In this document: positions 36,316 to 44,862 of the stretch, one piece after another | Layout: every line of letters starts with the position of its first letter | Numbering within the stretch: the stretch's first letter is position 1 | Origin: Mycobacterium sp. D16R12 | GTDB lineage: Bacteria > Actinomycetota > Actinomycetes > Mycobacteriales > Mycobacteriaceae | Reading direction: 5' to 3' | DNA: 64,000 bases | Assembly: GCF_002013465.1 (NCBI RefSeq) | Contig: NZ_MAFC01000008.1 | Span: 1 to 64,000 of the forward strand | Made by a program: the position numbers and the translations under genes | The notes under the pieces: generated by a model | Seen by the model: only the letters and a program-made list of their open reading frames with translations | Databases searched by the model: none | Told to the model about the DNA's origin: nothing

Positions 36316-36870
36316 CTAGCCGCCGTGCACGTCCAATCCATGCCCTGCGGCATACGCGACGGCCTGTGGCAGATCAACTTTCGCGGCGATCAGGCTTGCG
36401 GTGGTCCACAGCGTCGGGTCGATGCGGGCACCGCGCAGGTCGGCGCCGTCGAGTTTGAGGTTCTGCGTGCGGGCGCCGGTGAAGTCGGCACCGTGCACAT
36501 TTGCCTTGCGCATATCGGTGCCCACCAGGTTGGCCTCCCGGAAACGGCAGTCCGACAGATCCATCTCGCGCAGATCGAGCCCGCCGAGCGAGGACAGGGT
36601 GAAGTCGGTCTCGGTGAACTTCGACGGACGCACCCGGCACTCGGTAAGAGTGGAGCCGAGCAGGCTGCACTGGCGGAACTCCGAATGCCACAGGGAGGTG
36701 CGGCGGAAGGTGCAGTTCCGGAAGGCCGAGCCGATATGCAGTGACTCGGTGAGATTGGCTCCGCTGAAATCGCACTCGGTGAAGACCACACGCTCGGTGC
36801 GCAGTTCACGAAAGTCTTCGTCGTAGAAGGTCTCTGCGGTGATCTCGCGGTCAATCCAATGCTCGGCCAT
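36316..36870 (-). CDS. mfpA: Pentapeptide-repeat gyrase-interacting protein MfpA
   Basis: A protein of about 184 residues made of pentapeptide repeats (A/C-D/N-L/F-x-x), for example ECDFSGANLTES, FRNCTF, LDLREMDLSDCRF and GADLRGARID, forming a right-handed quadrilateral beta-helix that mimics B-DNA and binds DNA gyrase. The C-terminal segment AVAYAAGHGLDVHGG matches M. tuberculosis MfpA, which also ends in a helix used for dimerisation. Homologues affect fluoroquinolone susceptibility. Start is uncertain: ATG 36870 or one four codons upstream (36882). The mfpB-E conservon genes found beside mfpA in M. tuberculosis are missing here. Confidence 0.9.
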   Translation of the reverse strand: MAEHWIDREITAETFYDEDFRELRTERVVFTECDFSGANLTESLHIGSAFRNCTFRRTSLWHSEFRQCSLLGSTLTECRVRPSKFTETDFTLSSLGGLDLREMDLSDCRFREANLVGTDMRKANVHGADFTGARTQNLKLDGADLRGARIDPTLWTTASLIAAKVDLPQAVAYAAGHGLDVHGG

Positions 36871-36947
36871 GACTGACATCATGCCGGGCGCGTCCGACGG
36901 GTGACCATGCGATCTCGGCCTTGGTCTTCGGGGCCGGCATCACACAG

Positions 36948-37931
36948 TCACGTGGTTGTCACAACGAGTTTCCCACTCGCACGGCCCGCTTCCATTGCCG
37001 TGTGAGCCTCGACTATCTCGTCGAAGGCGTAGACACGATCGATAGGAACAGCAATGTTGCCGGAGGCGACACCGTCGAGATACTCCTGCAGCACATGTGC
37101 GGGTAGATCGGCGGCACCTCCTCCGTACGAGGTGAGGCGGACGCCCCGTGGGATGTACTCAATGGGGTAGAACTCATCCACTGTCCACTGGTTGGACAAC
37201 ATTCCGGTGAAACACACCACCCCATGCACGCGCGTGGCACGCAGGGTGTCGGGAAGTGTTGGGGTACCGACAAGTTCCAGTGCGGTATCGACGCCGCCGG
37301 GGAGGAGATCACGTATTTGGCGTGCTATCTGGCCGTCGTCGACAAGGACGTGGTCAACGCCAACCCTGGCTAGTGCACTGGCTTTTCCGGGGTTCCGCGT
37401 GGTGGAAAACACGGTCATATTGCGCTGTTTGGCCAAGATTGCAGTGGCCATGCCGATCGAGGATGTGCCCCCACGGATCAGGAGCGACTGACCGTCCGCG
37501 GCATCCAGGCCTACCGTCAAGGATCCATATGACGTTTGCAGCATCTCCGGTACCGCGCCAATCGTGGCCCAGTCCAGGTCGCTGGAAAATGCGGTCACTT
37601 GCGTAACAGGCACACAGGTGTATTCGGCGTATCCGCCATCGAACTCCCGGCCCATGCCACCCATGATGGCCATCACCTGCTGCCCCACCGCGAACTCACC
37701 ACCAGGGCACGCTGCCACCACACCCGTCGCTTCGATCCCGAGCACCCGCGGAAAGGTGACTCCTTCCGCCAGGCCCAGGCGGGTGTGCAGTTCAGATCTG
37801 TTCAGGCCAAACGCTTTCACCGCAATAAGCACCCAGCCCTCGGCCGGTTCCGGGACCGGCAACTGCCGGATCTTCAGAGCTTCCGGAGGCCCAGGGGCGT
37901 CCAGAACGATAGCCCGCATGGTCGTGGTCAC
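36948..37931 (-). CDS. Quinone oxidoreductase-like MDR-family oxidoreductase
   Basis: A 327-residue medium-chain dehydrogenase/reductase of the zinc-free quinone oxidoreductase type. N-terminal GroES-like domain (about 1-125) with KAFGLNRSELHTRLG, and a Rossmann segment LIRGGTSSIGMATAILAKQR (about 145-164) for NADPH. No structural or catalytic zinc Cys cluster is seen. Its start overlaps the marR stop by 4 bp, so the two form an operon; it is a likely target of that regulator and may reduce quinones or enones. Confidence 0.85.
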   Translation of the reverse strand: MTTTMRAIVLDAPGPPEALKIRQLPVPEPAEGWVLIAVKAFGLNRSELHTRLGLAEGVTFPRVLGIEATGVVAACPGGEFAVGQQVMAIMGGMGREFDGGYAEYTCVPVTQVTAFSSDLDWATIGAVPEMLQTSYGSLTVGLDAADGQSLLIRGGTSSIGMATAILAKQRNMTVFSTTRNPGKASALARVGVDHVLVDDGQIARQIRDLLPGGVDTALELVGTPTLPDTLRATRVHGVVCFTGMLSNQWTVDEFYPIEYIPRGVRLTSYGGGAADLPAHVLQEYLDGVASGNIAVPIDRVYAFDEIVEAHTAMEAGRASGKLVVTTT

Positions 37932-38383
37932 AACGCTCCCTTATTCTTCGCACTGCTGTTTTGTTCCGCTGCGCGGACTTTGGTCAAGATTGTTGCGAAC
38001 TGCTGTAGTTCGCCAGCGGATAGCATTTTCCCCAAATGGGCGGAAAGTTCTTCCTCCAGAGCCAATTTCGCACGGGCAAGCAGACGCTTGCCTGACGGCG
38101 TCAATTCGATGACCGAGGAGCGCCCGTCTTCGGGATTGGGCCGACGCCGACAATGCCCGGAGGCTTCGATGCGGTCGACGAGCTTGCTGGTACCGCCTAC
38201 CGTGATGAGCAAGTCGGCGGCGATGTCGTTTACCCGACACAAGCCGTGCTGCTCGATGACCCGCATCGGCTCATAGCGACTCAGCGGCAGATCAAAGTCG
38301 GTACGTAGCCGCGCATCCACCGCGTTCCACAGCTGGATTTGCCATCGGACCAGCTCGCCGAACATCAGCTCTAGATCTGCCAT
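37928..38383 (-). CDS. MarR family transcriptional regulator
   Basis: A 151-residue winged-helix regulator with the MarR layout: helix 1-2, HTH around RVNDIAADLLITVGGTSKLV, and wing GHCRRRPNPEDGRSSVIELT with the D-x-R motif. The frame is open to 38656. I start at ATG 38383 because the predicted -10 box and operator (38414-38427) lie upstream of it, and this gives the usual family length. ATGs at 38419 or 38431 would lie at or before the predicted transcription start. It likely represses its own operon and the divergent NTF2-like gene through the two palindromes. Confidence 0.85.
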   Translation of the reverse strand: MADLELMFGELVRWQIQLWNAVDARLRTDFDLPLSRYEPMRVIEQHGLCRVNDIAADLLITVGGTSKLVDRIEASGHCRRRPNPEDGRSSVIELTPSGKRLLARAKLALEEELSAHLGKMLSAGELQQFATILTKVRAAEQNSSAKNKGAL

Positions 38384-38413
38384 CGCCCATCCGCCCAGCT
38401 CGCCCGCCTTACC

Positions 38414-38423
38414 TTCCATGGAA
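38414..38423. promoter_or_regulatory. Palindromic operator 1 (MarR side)
   Basis: TTCCATGGAA, a perfect 10-bp palindrome, lies on the predicted transcription start of marR. The marR -10 box is TATATT (minus strand, 38422-38427). An identical palindrome lies 37 bp away. Confidence 0.6.
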
Positions 38424-38443
38424 TATACCATCGACACTTCCTG

Positions 38444-38460
38444 TACTGTATTCCATGGAA
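38444..38460. promoter_or_regulatory. Divergent -10 box and palindromic operator 2
   Basis: A -10 box TACTGT (38444-38449) for the rightward gene is followed directly by the second TTCCATGGAA palindrome (38451-38460), which covers the predicted start point. The two operators sit symmetrically on the two divergent transcription starts. Confidence 0.55.
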
Positions 38461-38491
38461 TGCAAATTCTCGGAAACGCGATAGGAACCAG

Positions 38492-38872
38492 ATGACCAAC
38501 GAACACGACGTCAAGACGCTGCTCTCCACGTATGAGCAAGCGCTGAACAACAGCGACGCAGCTTTGGCTGCCTCTTGCTACACCACCGGCGGAGTCTTCA
38601 TGCCGACTGCTCAGCCCACCGCGACGGGGGATGGATTGCGTGAGGCATATGAACAAATCTTCAGTGCCATCCGCCTCAACGTGACGTTCACCATCGATGA
38701 ACTCGTCATAGCGAGTGACGACATCGCGTATGCCCTAACTCGTAGCAAAGGCACTCAGACTGTACTGGCCGACGACACCCGAAGCGCCGAGGCCAATCGC
38801 GAGGTGTTTGTCATCCACAAAGAAGCGGGTGCGTGGAAGATCGCCCGATACATGTTCAACAAGTCCGAATAA
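38492..38872 (+). CDS. SgcJ/EcaC-like NTF2-fold (SnoaL-like) protein
   Basis: A 126-residue protein of the NTF2/SnoaL-like fold with an N-terminal helix (VKTLLSTYEQALNNSDAALA) and the strand motif YTTGGVFMPTAQPTATG, typical of the SgcJ/EcaC family of unknown function. C-terminal WKIARYMFNKS closes the cone-shaped fold. ATG at 38492 with a weak AGGAA upstream. It is divergent from marR and shares its operator region, so it is probably in the same regulon. Base composition looks lower in GC than the neighbourhood. Confidence 0.75.
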   Translation: MTNEHDVKTLLSTYEQALNNSDAALAASCYTTGGVFMPTAQPTATGDGLREAYEQIFSAIRLNVTFTIDELVIASDDIAYALTRSKGTQTVLADDTRSAEANREVFVIHKEAGAWKIARYMFNKSE

Positions 38873-38966
38873 CCTCCACACCGTCTGGCCGACCTGTGAG
38901 AGCGCCGGACCTCGAGGGCTCTTCGGCGTACAGTGCGCTCATCGGGTTGGACTTGAGGAGGGAACC

Positions 38967-39353
38967 ATGAAGGCGATCTTGGTTGTGCTGGCCGTGTTAA
39001 TAAGCTGTGCCCCAGTCAGTTATGCCGATCCCATCAAGTTCTCCAACAACACCGAGCTCGGCACATGGCTGGCATCAAACGGATTCAGCTGTGTGCCTGC
39101 ACTCGATTTTCTGTTGTGCTCCTACCAGGAAAGGGCACATTCGTGGCAGTTTCAGGTAGTCAATGGCGATACCACAGCTAAGCGAAAAGCAAGCTGTGAC
39201 GCTGGTACAGCAGTGAGCCAAAACCATCTGCAGGGCGACACATGGGCTCTCTTCTCCGGCAAGGGAGATGGGGCACTATCCGGCATGCTCGAAACGATGA
39301 ACACCAAGGGCTTGGCGGACGGGAAGATCGTTACCTCATGCCCCTACAACTAG
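38967..39353 (+). CDS. Small exported protein with four mature cysteines
   Basis: A 128-residue protein with an N-terminal signal sequence (KAILVVLAVLISCAPVSYA). After cleavage near A-D the mature part of about 107 residues has four Cys, which could form two disulfides. L-I-S-C at residues 11-14 also resembles a lipobox, so it might be a lipoprotein; the hydrophobic stretch is short for that. Strong Shine-Dalgarno GAGGAGGG upstream of ATG 38967. No family recognised. GC content appears lower than in the core genes, suggesting acquisition. Confidence 0.7.
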   Translation: MKAILVVLAVLISCAPVSYADPIKFSNNTELGTWLASNGFSCVPALDFLLCSYQERAHSWQFQVVNGDTTAKRKASCDAGTAVSQNHLQGDTWALFSGKGDGALSGMLETMNTKGLADGKIVTSCPYN

Positions 39354-39358
39354 TCTGA

Positions 39359-39823
39359 CTATTGGATGGCCAGCGTCATGAAGGTGCTGTGCGGGTCTTC
39401 GACATAGTTACCGAAGGGGCCACACGCAACAAACCCGTGTTTACGGTAGAACTCCCGCGCGGGGGCGAAGAAGCTCATACTCCCGGTCTCCAACGAAATC
39501 CTGTACACGCCCCGACGCTTCGCGTCATCGAGAGCATGTGCGAGGAGCATCGAGGCGACACCCAAACCTCGGTGCTGCGGATCAGTGCGCATGCTCTTGA
39601 GTTCTTCATGACATGCCGAGATCTGCGCCAATGCAACAGTTCCGACGAGATTTTGTCCGTCGGAAGCGACCCACATTCTGATTCCGGGTTTCTGCAGACC
39701 TGCGGCATCTAGGGCATGGCGGCTCTCCGGAGGCGCTGTCAGCGCCATATCGTCCAGGTGAGCCTGCAAGAACGCCAGTAGCGTGGCGTTCTTAAAATCT
39801 GCCGCAGTGACTAGAAACGCCAC
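39359..39823 (-). CDS. GNAT family N-acetyltransferase
   Basis: A 154-residue acetyltransferase. The acetyl-CoA-binding motif A is MRTDPQHRGLGVASMLL (Q/R-x-x-G-x-G/A), and motif B is REFYRKHGFVACGPFGNY. Similar in type to the PapA/YjgM-like GNATs. Substrate unknown. It is convergent with the exported-protein gene, 5 bp apart, and ends the accessory block. Confidence 0.85.
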   Translation of the reverse strand: MAFLVTAADFKNATLLAFLQAHLDDMALTAPPESRHALDAAGLQKPGIRMWVASDGQNLVGTVALAQISACHEELKSMRTDPQHRGLGVASMLLAHALDDAKRRGVYRISLETGSMSFFAPAREFYRKHGFVACGPFGNYVEDPHSTFMTLAIQ

Positions 39824-39883
39824 AACCTGCTCTCCATCACTTCCGCCGATGAGACTTCATCGCCTCTAAACCATAATGGTTGG

Positions 39884-40345
39884 GTGTTCCGCATCCTTTT
39901 CCACGAACCCCGGATAGCCCCGAATACCGGCAATGCGATCCGGATGGTGGCAGGCACCGGGTGCGAGCTACATCTGGTGCAGCCGCTGTTCGACCTGTCG
40001 GAGGCGAAGGTGCGGCGAGCCGGCCTGGACTATCACGACATGGCGTCGGTGACGGTCCACGAGAGTCTTTCCGCTGCTTGGGAATCACTGCAACCGCAAC
40101 GGGTGTACGCCTTCACCGCTCGTGCGAACGTCACGTACACCGATATCGCCTATCAGGCGGGCGATGTGCTGCTGTTCGGCCCCGAGCCCACCGGACTGGA
40201 TCCCGAGGTACTGGCCGATCCGCACATCACCGAGAAAGTACGCATCCCGCTGCTGCCCGGCCGCAGATCGCTCAACCTGTCCAATGCCGCGGCCATCGCC
40301 GCATACGAGGCCTGGCGTCAACACGGTTTTCACGGCAGCGTCTAA
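39884..40345 (+). CDS. trmL: tRNA (cytidine(34)-2'-O)-methyltransferase
   Basis: A 153-residue SPOUT-class methyltransferase (YibK/TrmL type) that methylates the wobble position of tRNA. The N-terminal ILFHEPRIAPNTGNAIRM is the family signature, followed by FGPEPTGLDPEVL and the knot motif RIPLLPGRRSLNLSNAAAI. M. tuberculosis calls it spoU (Rv3366). GTG start at 39884 with CATAAT 6 nt upstream, hence probably leaderless. Confidence 0.93.
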   Translation: MFRILFHEPRIAPNTGNAIRMVAGTGCELHLVQPLFDLSEAKVRRAGLDYHDMASVTVHESLSAAWESLQPQRVYAFTARANVTYTDIAYQAGDVLLFGPEPTGLDPEVLADPHITEKVRIPLLPGRRSLNLSNAAAIAAYEAWRQHGFHGSV

Positions 40346-40358
40346 CGCTCTTCGTCGT

Positions 40359-43300
40359 CTAGCGAAAATCCCGCGAGGTGGACCTGACACGCAGGTCCAG
40401 TGGGCGCAGCTGATCGGCCACCACGGTGATGGCTCCGCTGGCATTCTGCACCTGGCCACGAATGATCAACGCCTGGGCGGTCACCGCCAGCTTGCGGTAC
40501 CTCGCCCACAGACCCACCGAGCACACCACGTTCACCATGCCCGTCTCGTCCTCAAGATTGATGAACGTCACCCCGGCCGCGGTGGCCGGCCGTTGACGAT
40601 GTGTGACGGCTCCCGCCACCAGCACCCGCGCCCCGTCCGGAACATCGAAAAGCCCCTTGGCCGGAACCACACCCAGCTGGTCAAGCTGTTCCCGCAGGAA
40701 CTGAGTGGGATACGCATCGGGGGTGACTCCGGTGGCCCACACATCAGCGGCGGCGCGGGTCACCTCCCCCATCGGCGGTAGCTCCGGAATCCGGGAAGAC
40801 ACCCCGACTCCGGGCAACCGGTCGGGCCGCTGCGCGGCAGCCGCACCCGCGACCCACAGCGCCTCGCGCCGGGACATACCGAAGCAGCTCAGCACACCCC
40901 CCGTGGCCAGGGCCTCAACCTGCGCCGTGGTCAGCTGGATGCGACCGGTCAGATCGAGCAGAGAGGCGAACGGGCCGTGCGTTTTTCGCTCCCGCACAAT
41001 CGCCTGAGCCAGGTCCTCTCCGATGTGGCGCACGGCGCCCAGGCCCATCCGGACCTCCAGGCCCGCATTCTCCAACGTCGCATACGACAGGCTGGCGTTG
41101 ACATCGGGGCCGTGCACGGTGACACCGTGGCGACGGGCATCGGCCACCAAGGACTGCGGCGAGTAGAAACCCATGGGCTGCGCGCGCAGCAGCGCCGCAC
41201 AGAACGCGGCCGGATGATGCAACTTGAACCACGACGAATAGAACACCAACGAGGCGAAACTCTGTGCGTGACTTTCCGGGAAACCGAAATTAGCAAAGGC
41301 ATAAAGCTTTTCGTAGATCCGGTCGGCGTGCTCTCCGGTGATTCCATGTAAGCGCGCCATGCCTTCGTAGAACCTGGCACGCAGCCGTTCCATCCGCTCG
41401 GGCGAGCGCTTGGATCCCATCGCCCGGCGCAGCTGATCGGATTCGGCGGGGCTGAACCCCGCCACGTCGACCGCCAGCTGCATCAGCTGTTCCTGGAACA
41501 GCGGCACTCCAAGGGTCTTGTCCAACGCGGCCGCCATAGAGGGATGGTCATGCTTCCAGTCTTTGTCAATACCGTTGTACCGCCGAATGTATGGGTGCAC
41601 TGATCCGCCCTGGATGGGCCCAGGGCGGATCAGCGCCACCTCGACCACCAAGTCGTAGAAACACTTGGGTTTCAGTCGGGGCAGCGTGGCCATCTGCGCG
41701 CGCGACTCCACCTGAAACACCCCCACCGAATCGGCCCGGGCCAACATCTCGTAGACCGCCTGCTCTTTCAGGTCTATATGAGCGAGGTCAACCGTGATGC
41801 CCTTATGTTCTGCCACCAGATCGATGCAATAGTGCAGCGCCGAGAGCATGCCCAGGCCCAGCAGGTCGAACTTGACCAAACCCACTGCCGCGCAATCATC
41901 TTTGTCCCACTGCAGCACGCTGCGGTTCTCCATACGCGCCCATTCCACGGGCACCACATCCGCCAGCGGACGATCACAGATGACCATGCCACCCGAATGG
42001 ATGCCCATATGCCGGGGAAAATTCCTGATCTGCCCCGCCAGGTCGATCACCTGCGCCGGGATGCCGTCGACTTCCGCCGCATCGGCCAAACCGCCCCAGT
42101 GCCCGAGCTGCTTACTCCACGCATCCTGTTGCCCCTGCGCAAATCCGAGAGCTTTGGCCATATCCCGCACCGCCATGCGACCGCGATAGGTGATGACGTT
42201 GGCTACCTGAGCGGCGTACTCACGGCCGTACTTGGTGTAGACGTACTGGATGGCTTGTTCCCGTTCGTCCGATTCGATATCGACGTCGATATCCGGCGGC
42301 CCATCGCGGGCCGGTGACAGAAACCGTTCGAAGAGCAGGCCATTGGCCACCGGGTCGACATTGGTGACCCCGAGGGCGTAGCAGACCGCCGAGTTGGCTG
42401 CGGAACCACGACCCTGGCACAGGATGTCACTGCGGCGGCAGAACTGGGTGATGTCATGCACCACCAGGAAGTAGCCCGGAAAGTTCAGCTGGGCAATGAC
42501 ATCCAGCTCACGCTCGATTTGGGCATAGGCCTTCTCCGCGCCCACCCTGGGACCATATCGCCGTGCGGCACCCTCGAGAGCCAGGTGCCGCAACCAGCTG
42601 TCCTCGGTGTGGCCGGACGGGACGTCGAACGGTGGCAACTGTGGGGCAATGAGTCGCAGATCGAAGGCGCACGACTCCCCCAGTTCGGCGGCCGCCGTCA
42701 CCACCTCCGGACAGTGGGAAAACAGCCGCGCCATCTCGTCTCCGGAACGCAAATGTGCCCCGCCCACCGGATCCAGCCATCCCGCCGCATCATCAAGACT
42801 CTTACGCGCCCGCACCGCCGCCATCGCCATCGCCAGCCGCCCGTTGTCCGGCCTCGCGAAATGTGCTGCTGTGGTAGCTATTACGCCCACACCAAATCTT
42901 GGGCCAAGCGCGGCGAGCATCGCATTGCGGTCATCCTCATCCGGATGTCCATGCCTGCTGAGCTCGATGCTGACACGACCGGCGCCGAACCGGTCGACCA
43001 AATCGGCCAGCGCCGCCTCGGCTGCACCGGGGCCGCCGCGGGCAAGCGCCCGTCGCACATGGCCCTTACGACAGCCGGTCAGAATGTGCCAGTGCCCTTC
43101 CGCCGCCTCGGTAAGTACATCAAGGTCATAGCGCGGCTTACCTTTTCGATCTTTGGGCGTACCTCCCGACAAGTGCGCGGTGGCCATCTGCCGCGACAAC
43201 CTCCGGTACCCCTCCTGGCCACGAGCCAGCACCAGCAGGTGTACCGAGTCCTCCGTATTGCCGTGCCCACCGAGGGATAGTTCCGCACCGAATACGGTGG

Positions 43301-43640
43301 GCAGGCCGAGCTCCTTGGCGGCTTCTGCGAAACGCACAACCCCGTAGAAACCATCGTGGTCGGTGATGGCCAGCGCCTTCAGGCCAAGCCTCGACGCCTC
43401 CTGCGCCATCTCCTCCGGCAGGCTGGCGCCGTCGAGAAAGCTGAACGCCGAATGCGCGTGCAGCTCCGCGTAGGGCACCGCCGATCGTCCGCGCTCACGG
43501 CTGGGCGGCTCATAGGGCGGACGCTTTCGACTCCACGCCGGACTGTCCCCGCCATCTCCCGGAGGCGCGTGACGGTTGGGGCGCCCATCAAGCACCCGCT
43601 CCATTTCCGCCCAAGTCGGGGGACCCTGCGACCAGCCCAT
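40359..43640 (-). CDS. dnaE2: Error-prone DNA polymerase III alpha subunit DnaE2
   Basis: A 1093-residue C-family polymerase used in SOS mutagenesis and lesion bypass with ImuA' and ImuB. The PHP domain comes first (YAELHAHSAFSFLDGA, ITDHDGFYG), then the polymerase core with RGSAANSAVCYALGVTNVDP and GPPDIDVDIESDERE (catalytic Asp residues), helix-hairpin-helix, and an OB domain near the C-terminus. I choose ATG 43640 because MGWSQGPPTWAEMERVL matches M. tuberculosis DnaE2's first residues, and because a -10 box (TACACT) sits 6 nt upstream next to an SOS box. The frame is open 15 codons further. Confidence 0.96.
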   Translation of the reverse strand: MGWSQGPPTWAEMERVLDGRPNRHAPPGDGGDSPAWSRKRPPYEPPSRERGRSAVPYAELHAHSAFSFLDGASLPEEMAQEASRLGLKALAITDHDGFYGVVRFAEAAKELGLPTVFGAELSLGGHGNTEDSVHLLVLARGQEGYRRLSRQMATAHLSGGTPKDRKGKPRYDLDVLTEAAEGHWHILTGCRKGHVRRALARGGPGAAEAALADLVDRFGAGRVSIELSRHGHPDEDDRNAMLAALGPRFGVGVIATTAAHFARPDNGRLAMAMAAVRARKSLDDAAGWLDPVGGAHLRSGDEMARLFSHCPEVVTAAAELGESCAFDLRLIAPQLPPFDVPSGHTEDSWLRHLALEGAARRYGPRVGAEKAYAQIERELDVIAQLNFPGYFLVVHDITQFCRRSDILCQGRGSAANSAVCYALGVTNVDPVANGLLFERFLSPARDGPPDIDVDIESDEREQAIQYVYTKYGREYAAQVANVITYRGRMAVRDMAKALGFAQGQQDAWSKQLGHWGGLADAAEVDGIPAQVIDLAGQIRNFPRHMGIHSGGMVICDRPLADVVPVEWARMENRSVLQWDKDDCAAVGLVKFDLLGLGMLSALHYCIDLVAEHKGITVDLAHIDLKEQAVYEMLARADSVGVFQVESRAQMATLPRLKPKCFYDLVVEVALIRPGPIQGGSVHPYIRRYNGIDKDWKHDHPSMAAALDKTLGVPLFQEQLMQLAVDVAGFSPAESDQLRRAMGSKRSPERMERLRARFYEGMARLHGITGEHADRIYEKLYAFANFGFPESHAQSFASLVFYSSWFKLHHPAAFCAALLRAQPMGFYSPQSLVADARRHGVTVHGPDVNASLSYATLENAGLEVRMGLGAVRHIGEDLAQAIVRERKTHGPFASLLDLTGRIQLTTAQVEALATGGVLSCFGMSRREALWVAGAAAAQRPDRLPGVGVSSRIPELPPMGEVTRAAADVWATGVTPDAYPTQFLREQLDQLGVVPAKGLFDVPDGARVLVAGAVTHRQRPATAAGVTFINLEDETGMVNVVCSVGLWARYRKLAVTAQALIIRGQVQNASGAITVVADQLRPLDLRVRSTSRDFR

Positions 43641-43646
43641 TCCATC

Positions 43647-43652
43647 AGTGTA
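43647..43652 (-). promoter_or_regulatory. -10 box of dnaE2, leaderless spacing
   Basis: Minus strand TACACT, then 6 nt, then the ATG at 43640. It touches the LexA box directly upstream, so LexA binding should block polymerase access. Confidence 0.6.
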
Positions 43653-43668
43653 TCGAACATATGTTCTA
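43653..43668. promoter_or_regulatory. LexA (SOS) box of dnaE2
   Basis: TCGAACATATGTTCTA matches the mycobacterial SOS box TCGAAC-N4-GTTCGA at 11 of 12 fixed positions. It lies between the -10 and -35 regions of dnaE2. Confidence 0.9.
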
Positions 43669-43718
43669 TACGCGACGGCTTCCATTGTTCACGCAGAGCA
43701 AAGTAACTAACTAGATAT

Positions 43719-43728
43719 ATACATGTAT
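43719..43728. promoter_or_regulatory. Palindrome upstream of the hydrolase gene
   Basis: ATACATGTAT is a perfect 10-bp palindrome in an AT-rich stretch about 65 bp before the dienelactone hydrolase-like gene. It could be an operator, for example for the TetR regulator encoded downstream; there is no direct evidence. Confidence 0.35.
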
Positions 43729-43792
43729 GCTGGCGGTACCGGACCGCATCCGACGCGACGGCAAGCAGCTAGACGAGAATCTGGAGAAGCGA

Positions 43793-44770
43793 ATGCCACA
43801 CCACGGCAACTACACGCCCGAAAAGGTCGCCTTCCCCTCGCACGGCGAGGACATCGTCGGTGTCGTACACCGGCCCCACGGTGACGGCCCCTTCCCCGCA
43901 GTGGTCCTGCTGGGCCCCTATTCATTCGAGAAAGAACAGGCACCGATCCACTACGCCACCCGTCTCGCCGACGAAGGTTTCCTGGCGCTGGCGTTCGATC
44001 CCCGCACCGTGGGCGAGAGCGGCGGCACACCGCGCCGTCTCGAGAACCCGAAGATGAAGAACGAAGACGCCGTAGCGGCCATCGACTACCTGCTGACCCG
44101 CGAGGACGTCGACGCATCGCGCATCTTCGGAGCCGGCGTCTGTCAAGGCGGACCCGAGATGCTCGATATCGCCTCATATGACGACCGGATCAAGGCCGTT
44201 GCCGCGGTGACCGGTTACTACCGCGACCGCGAGACCGATCTGTTCATGATCGCCGCCGGTGTCAGCGAGAACCCGTTCGATCCGGCGACCGCGCCCACCA
44301 CCGAGCAGCTGGAAGCGCTCCTGGATGCCCGGCTCGAGCGGGCGCGTGATGCCAAGGCCCGGTACGAGCAGACCGGCGAAGTCCTCTACGCACCTTTGGT
44401 CTCCCCCGACCTCGGTGACCCGGTCGCCGGGTCCGATGCCGGGCTGCCCGGTCCGCTGGTGTGGAGCTGGTACGGATCGTGGACGCTCAAGGGCTGGGAG
44501 AACCGCTACGCCATCATGAGCGACCTCGACCACTTCGACTACACCACCGTGCCTGGTGCCGCCAAGCTGGAAAAGCCCGCATTGGTGATCCACTCCGACA
44601 CCTGCATGAATCCGGCGGCGGCGCGGCGGCATTTCGAGTCGATTCCATCCGCCGACAAGAAGCTCATCTGGGAGAACGGCACCAATCACTTCCAGTACTA
44701 CGACCAGCCCGACGTCGTCGACCGCACCGTCGGTCACATCGCCGACTGGTTCAACAGCCACCTGGCCTGA
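43793..44770 (+). CDS. Dienelactone hydrolase-like alpha/beta hydrolase
   Basis: A 325-residue alpha/beta hydrolase. The nucleophile elbow reads GAGVCQGG, placing Cys117 where most hydrolases have Ser; a Cys nucleophile is the hallmark of dienelactone hydrolase. A later Asp in VIHSDTCMNP and His in NGTNHFQYYD complete a plausible triad. I start at ATG 43793, which follows GGAGAAG, rather than at an upstream in-frame ATG (43727) that lies in the palindrome. A TetR regulator and a nucleotidyltransferase follow in the same direction. Confidence 0.82.
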   Translation: MPHHGNYTPEKVAFPSHGEDIVGVVHRPHGDGPFPAVVLLGPYSFEKEQAPIHYATRLADEGFLALAFDPRTVGESGGTPRRLENPKMKNEDAVAAIDYLLTREDVDASRIFGAGVCQGGPEMLDIASYDDRIKAVAAVTGYYRDRETDLFMIAAGVSENPFDPATAPTTEQLEALLDARLERARDAKARYEQTGEVLYAPLVSPDLGDPVAGSDAGLPGPLVWSWYGSWTLKGWENRYAIMSDLDHFDYTTVPGAAKLEKPALVIHSDTCMNPAAARRHFESIPSADKKLIWENGTNHFQYYDQPDVVDRTVGHIADWFNSHLA

Positions 44771-44850
44771 CGGGGGGCGCCCCGGCTGGGTTGGCGGCAT
44801 AACCGCTGCCCCAGCCGGTGCGCTGCCGAAATCGCGCGGTGGCATGCCTC

Positions 44851-44856
44851 TAGGCT
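44851..44856 (+). promoter_or_regulatory. -10 box of the TetR gene, leaderless spacing
   Basis: TAGGCT, 6-nt spacer, ATG at 44863. It indicates that the TetR gene has its own promoter and is not only read from the hydrolase gene. Confidence 0.5.
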
Positions 44857-44862
44857 CATGGG

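Noticed and set aside
36958-36990. TGTCACA near the end of the quinone oxidoreductase gene as an ECF41 site
   Set aside because: No CGTC at 16-bp spacing, and the site lies inside a coding region on the opposite strand.
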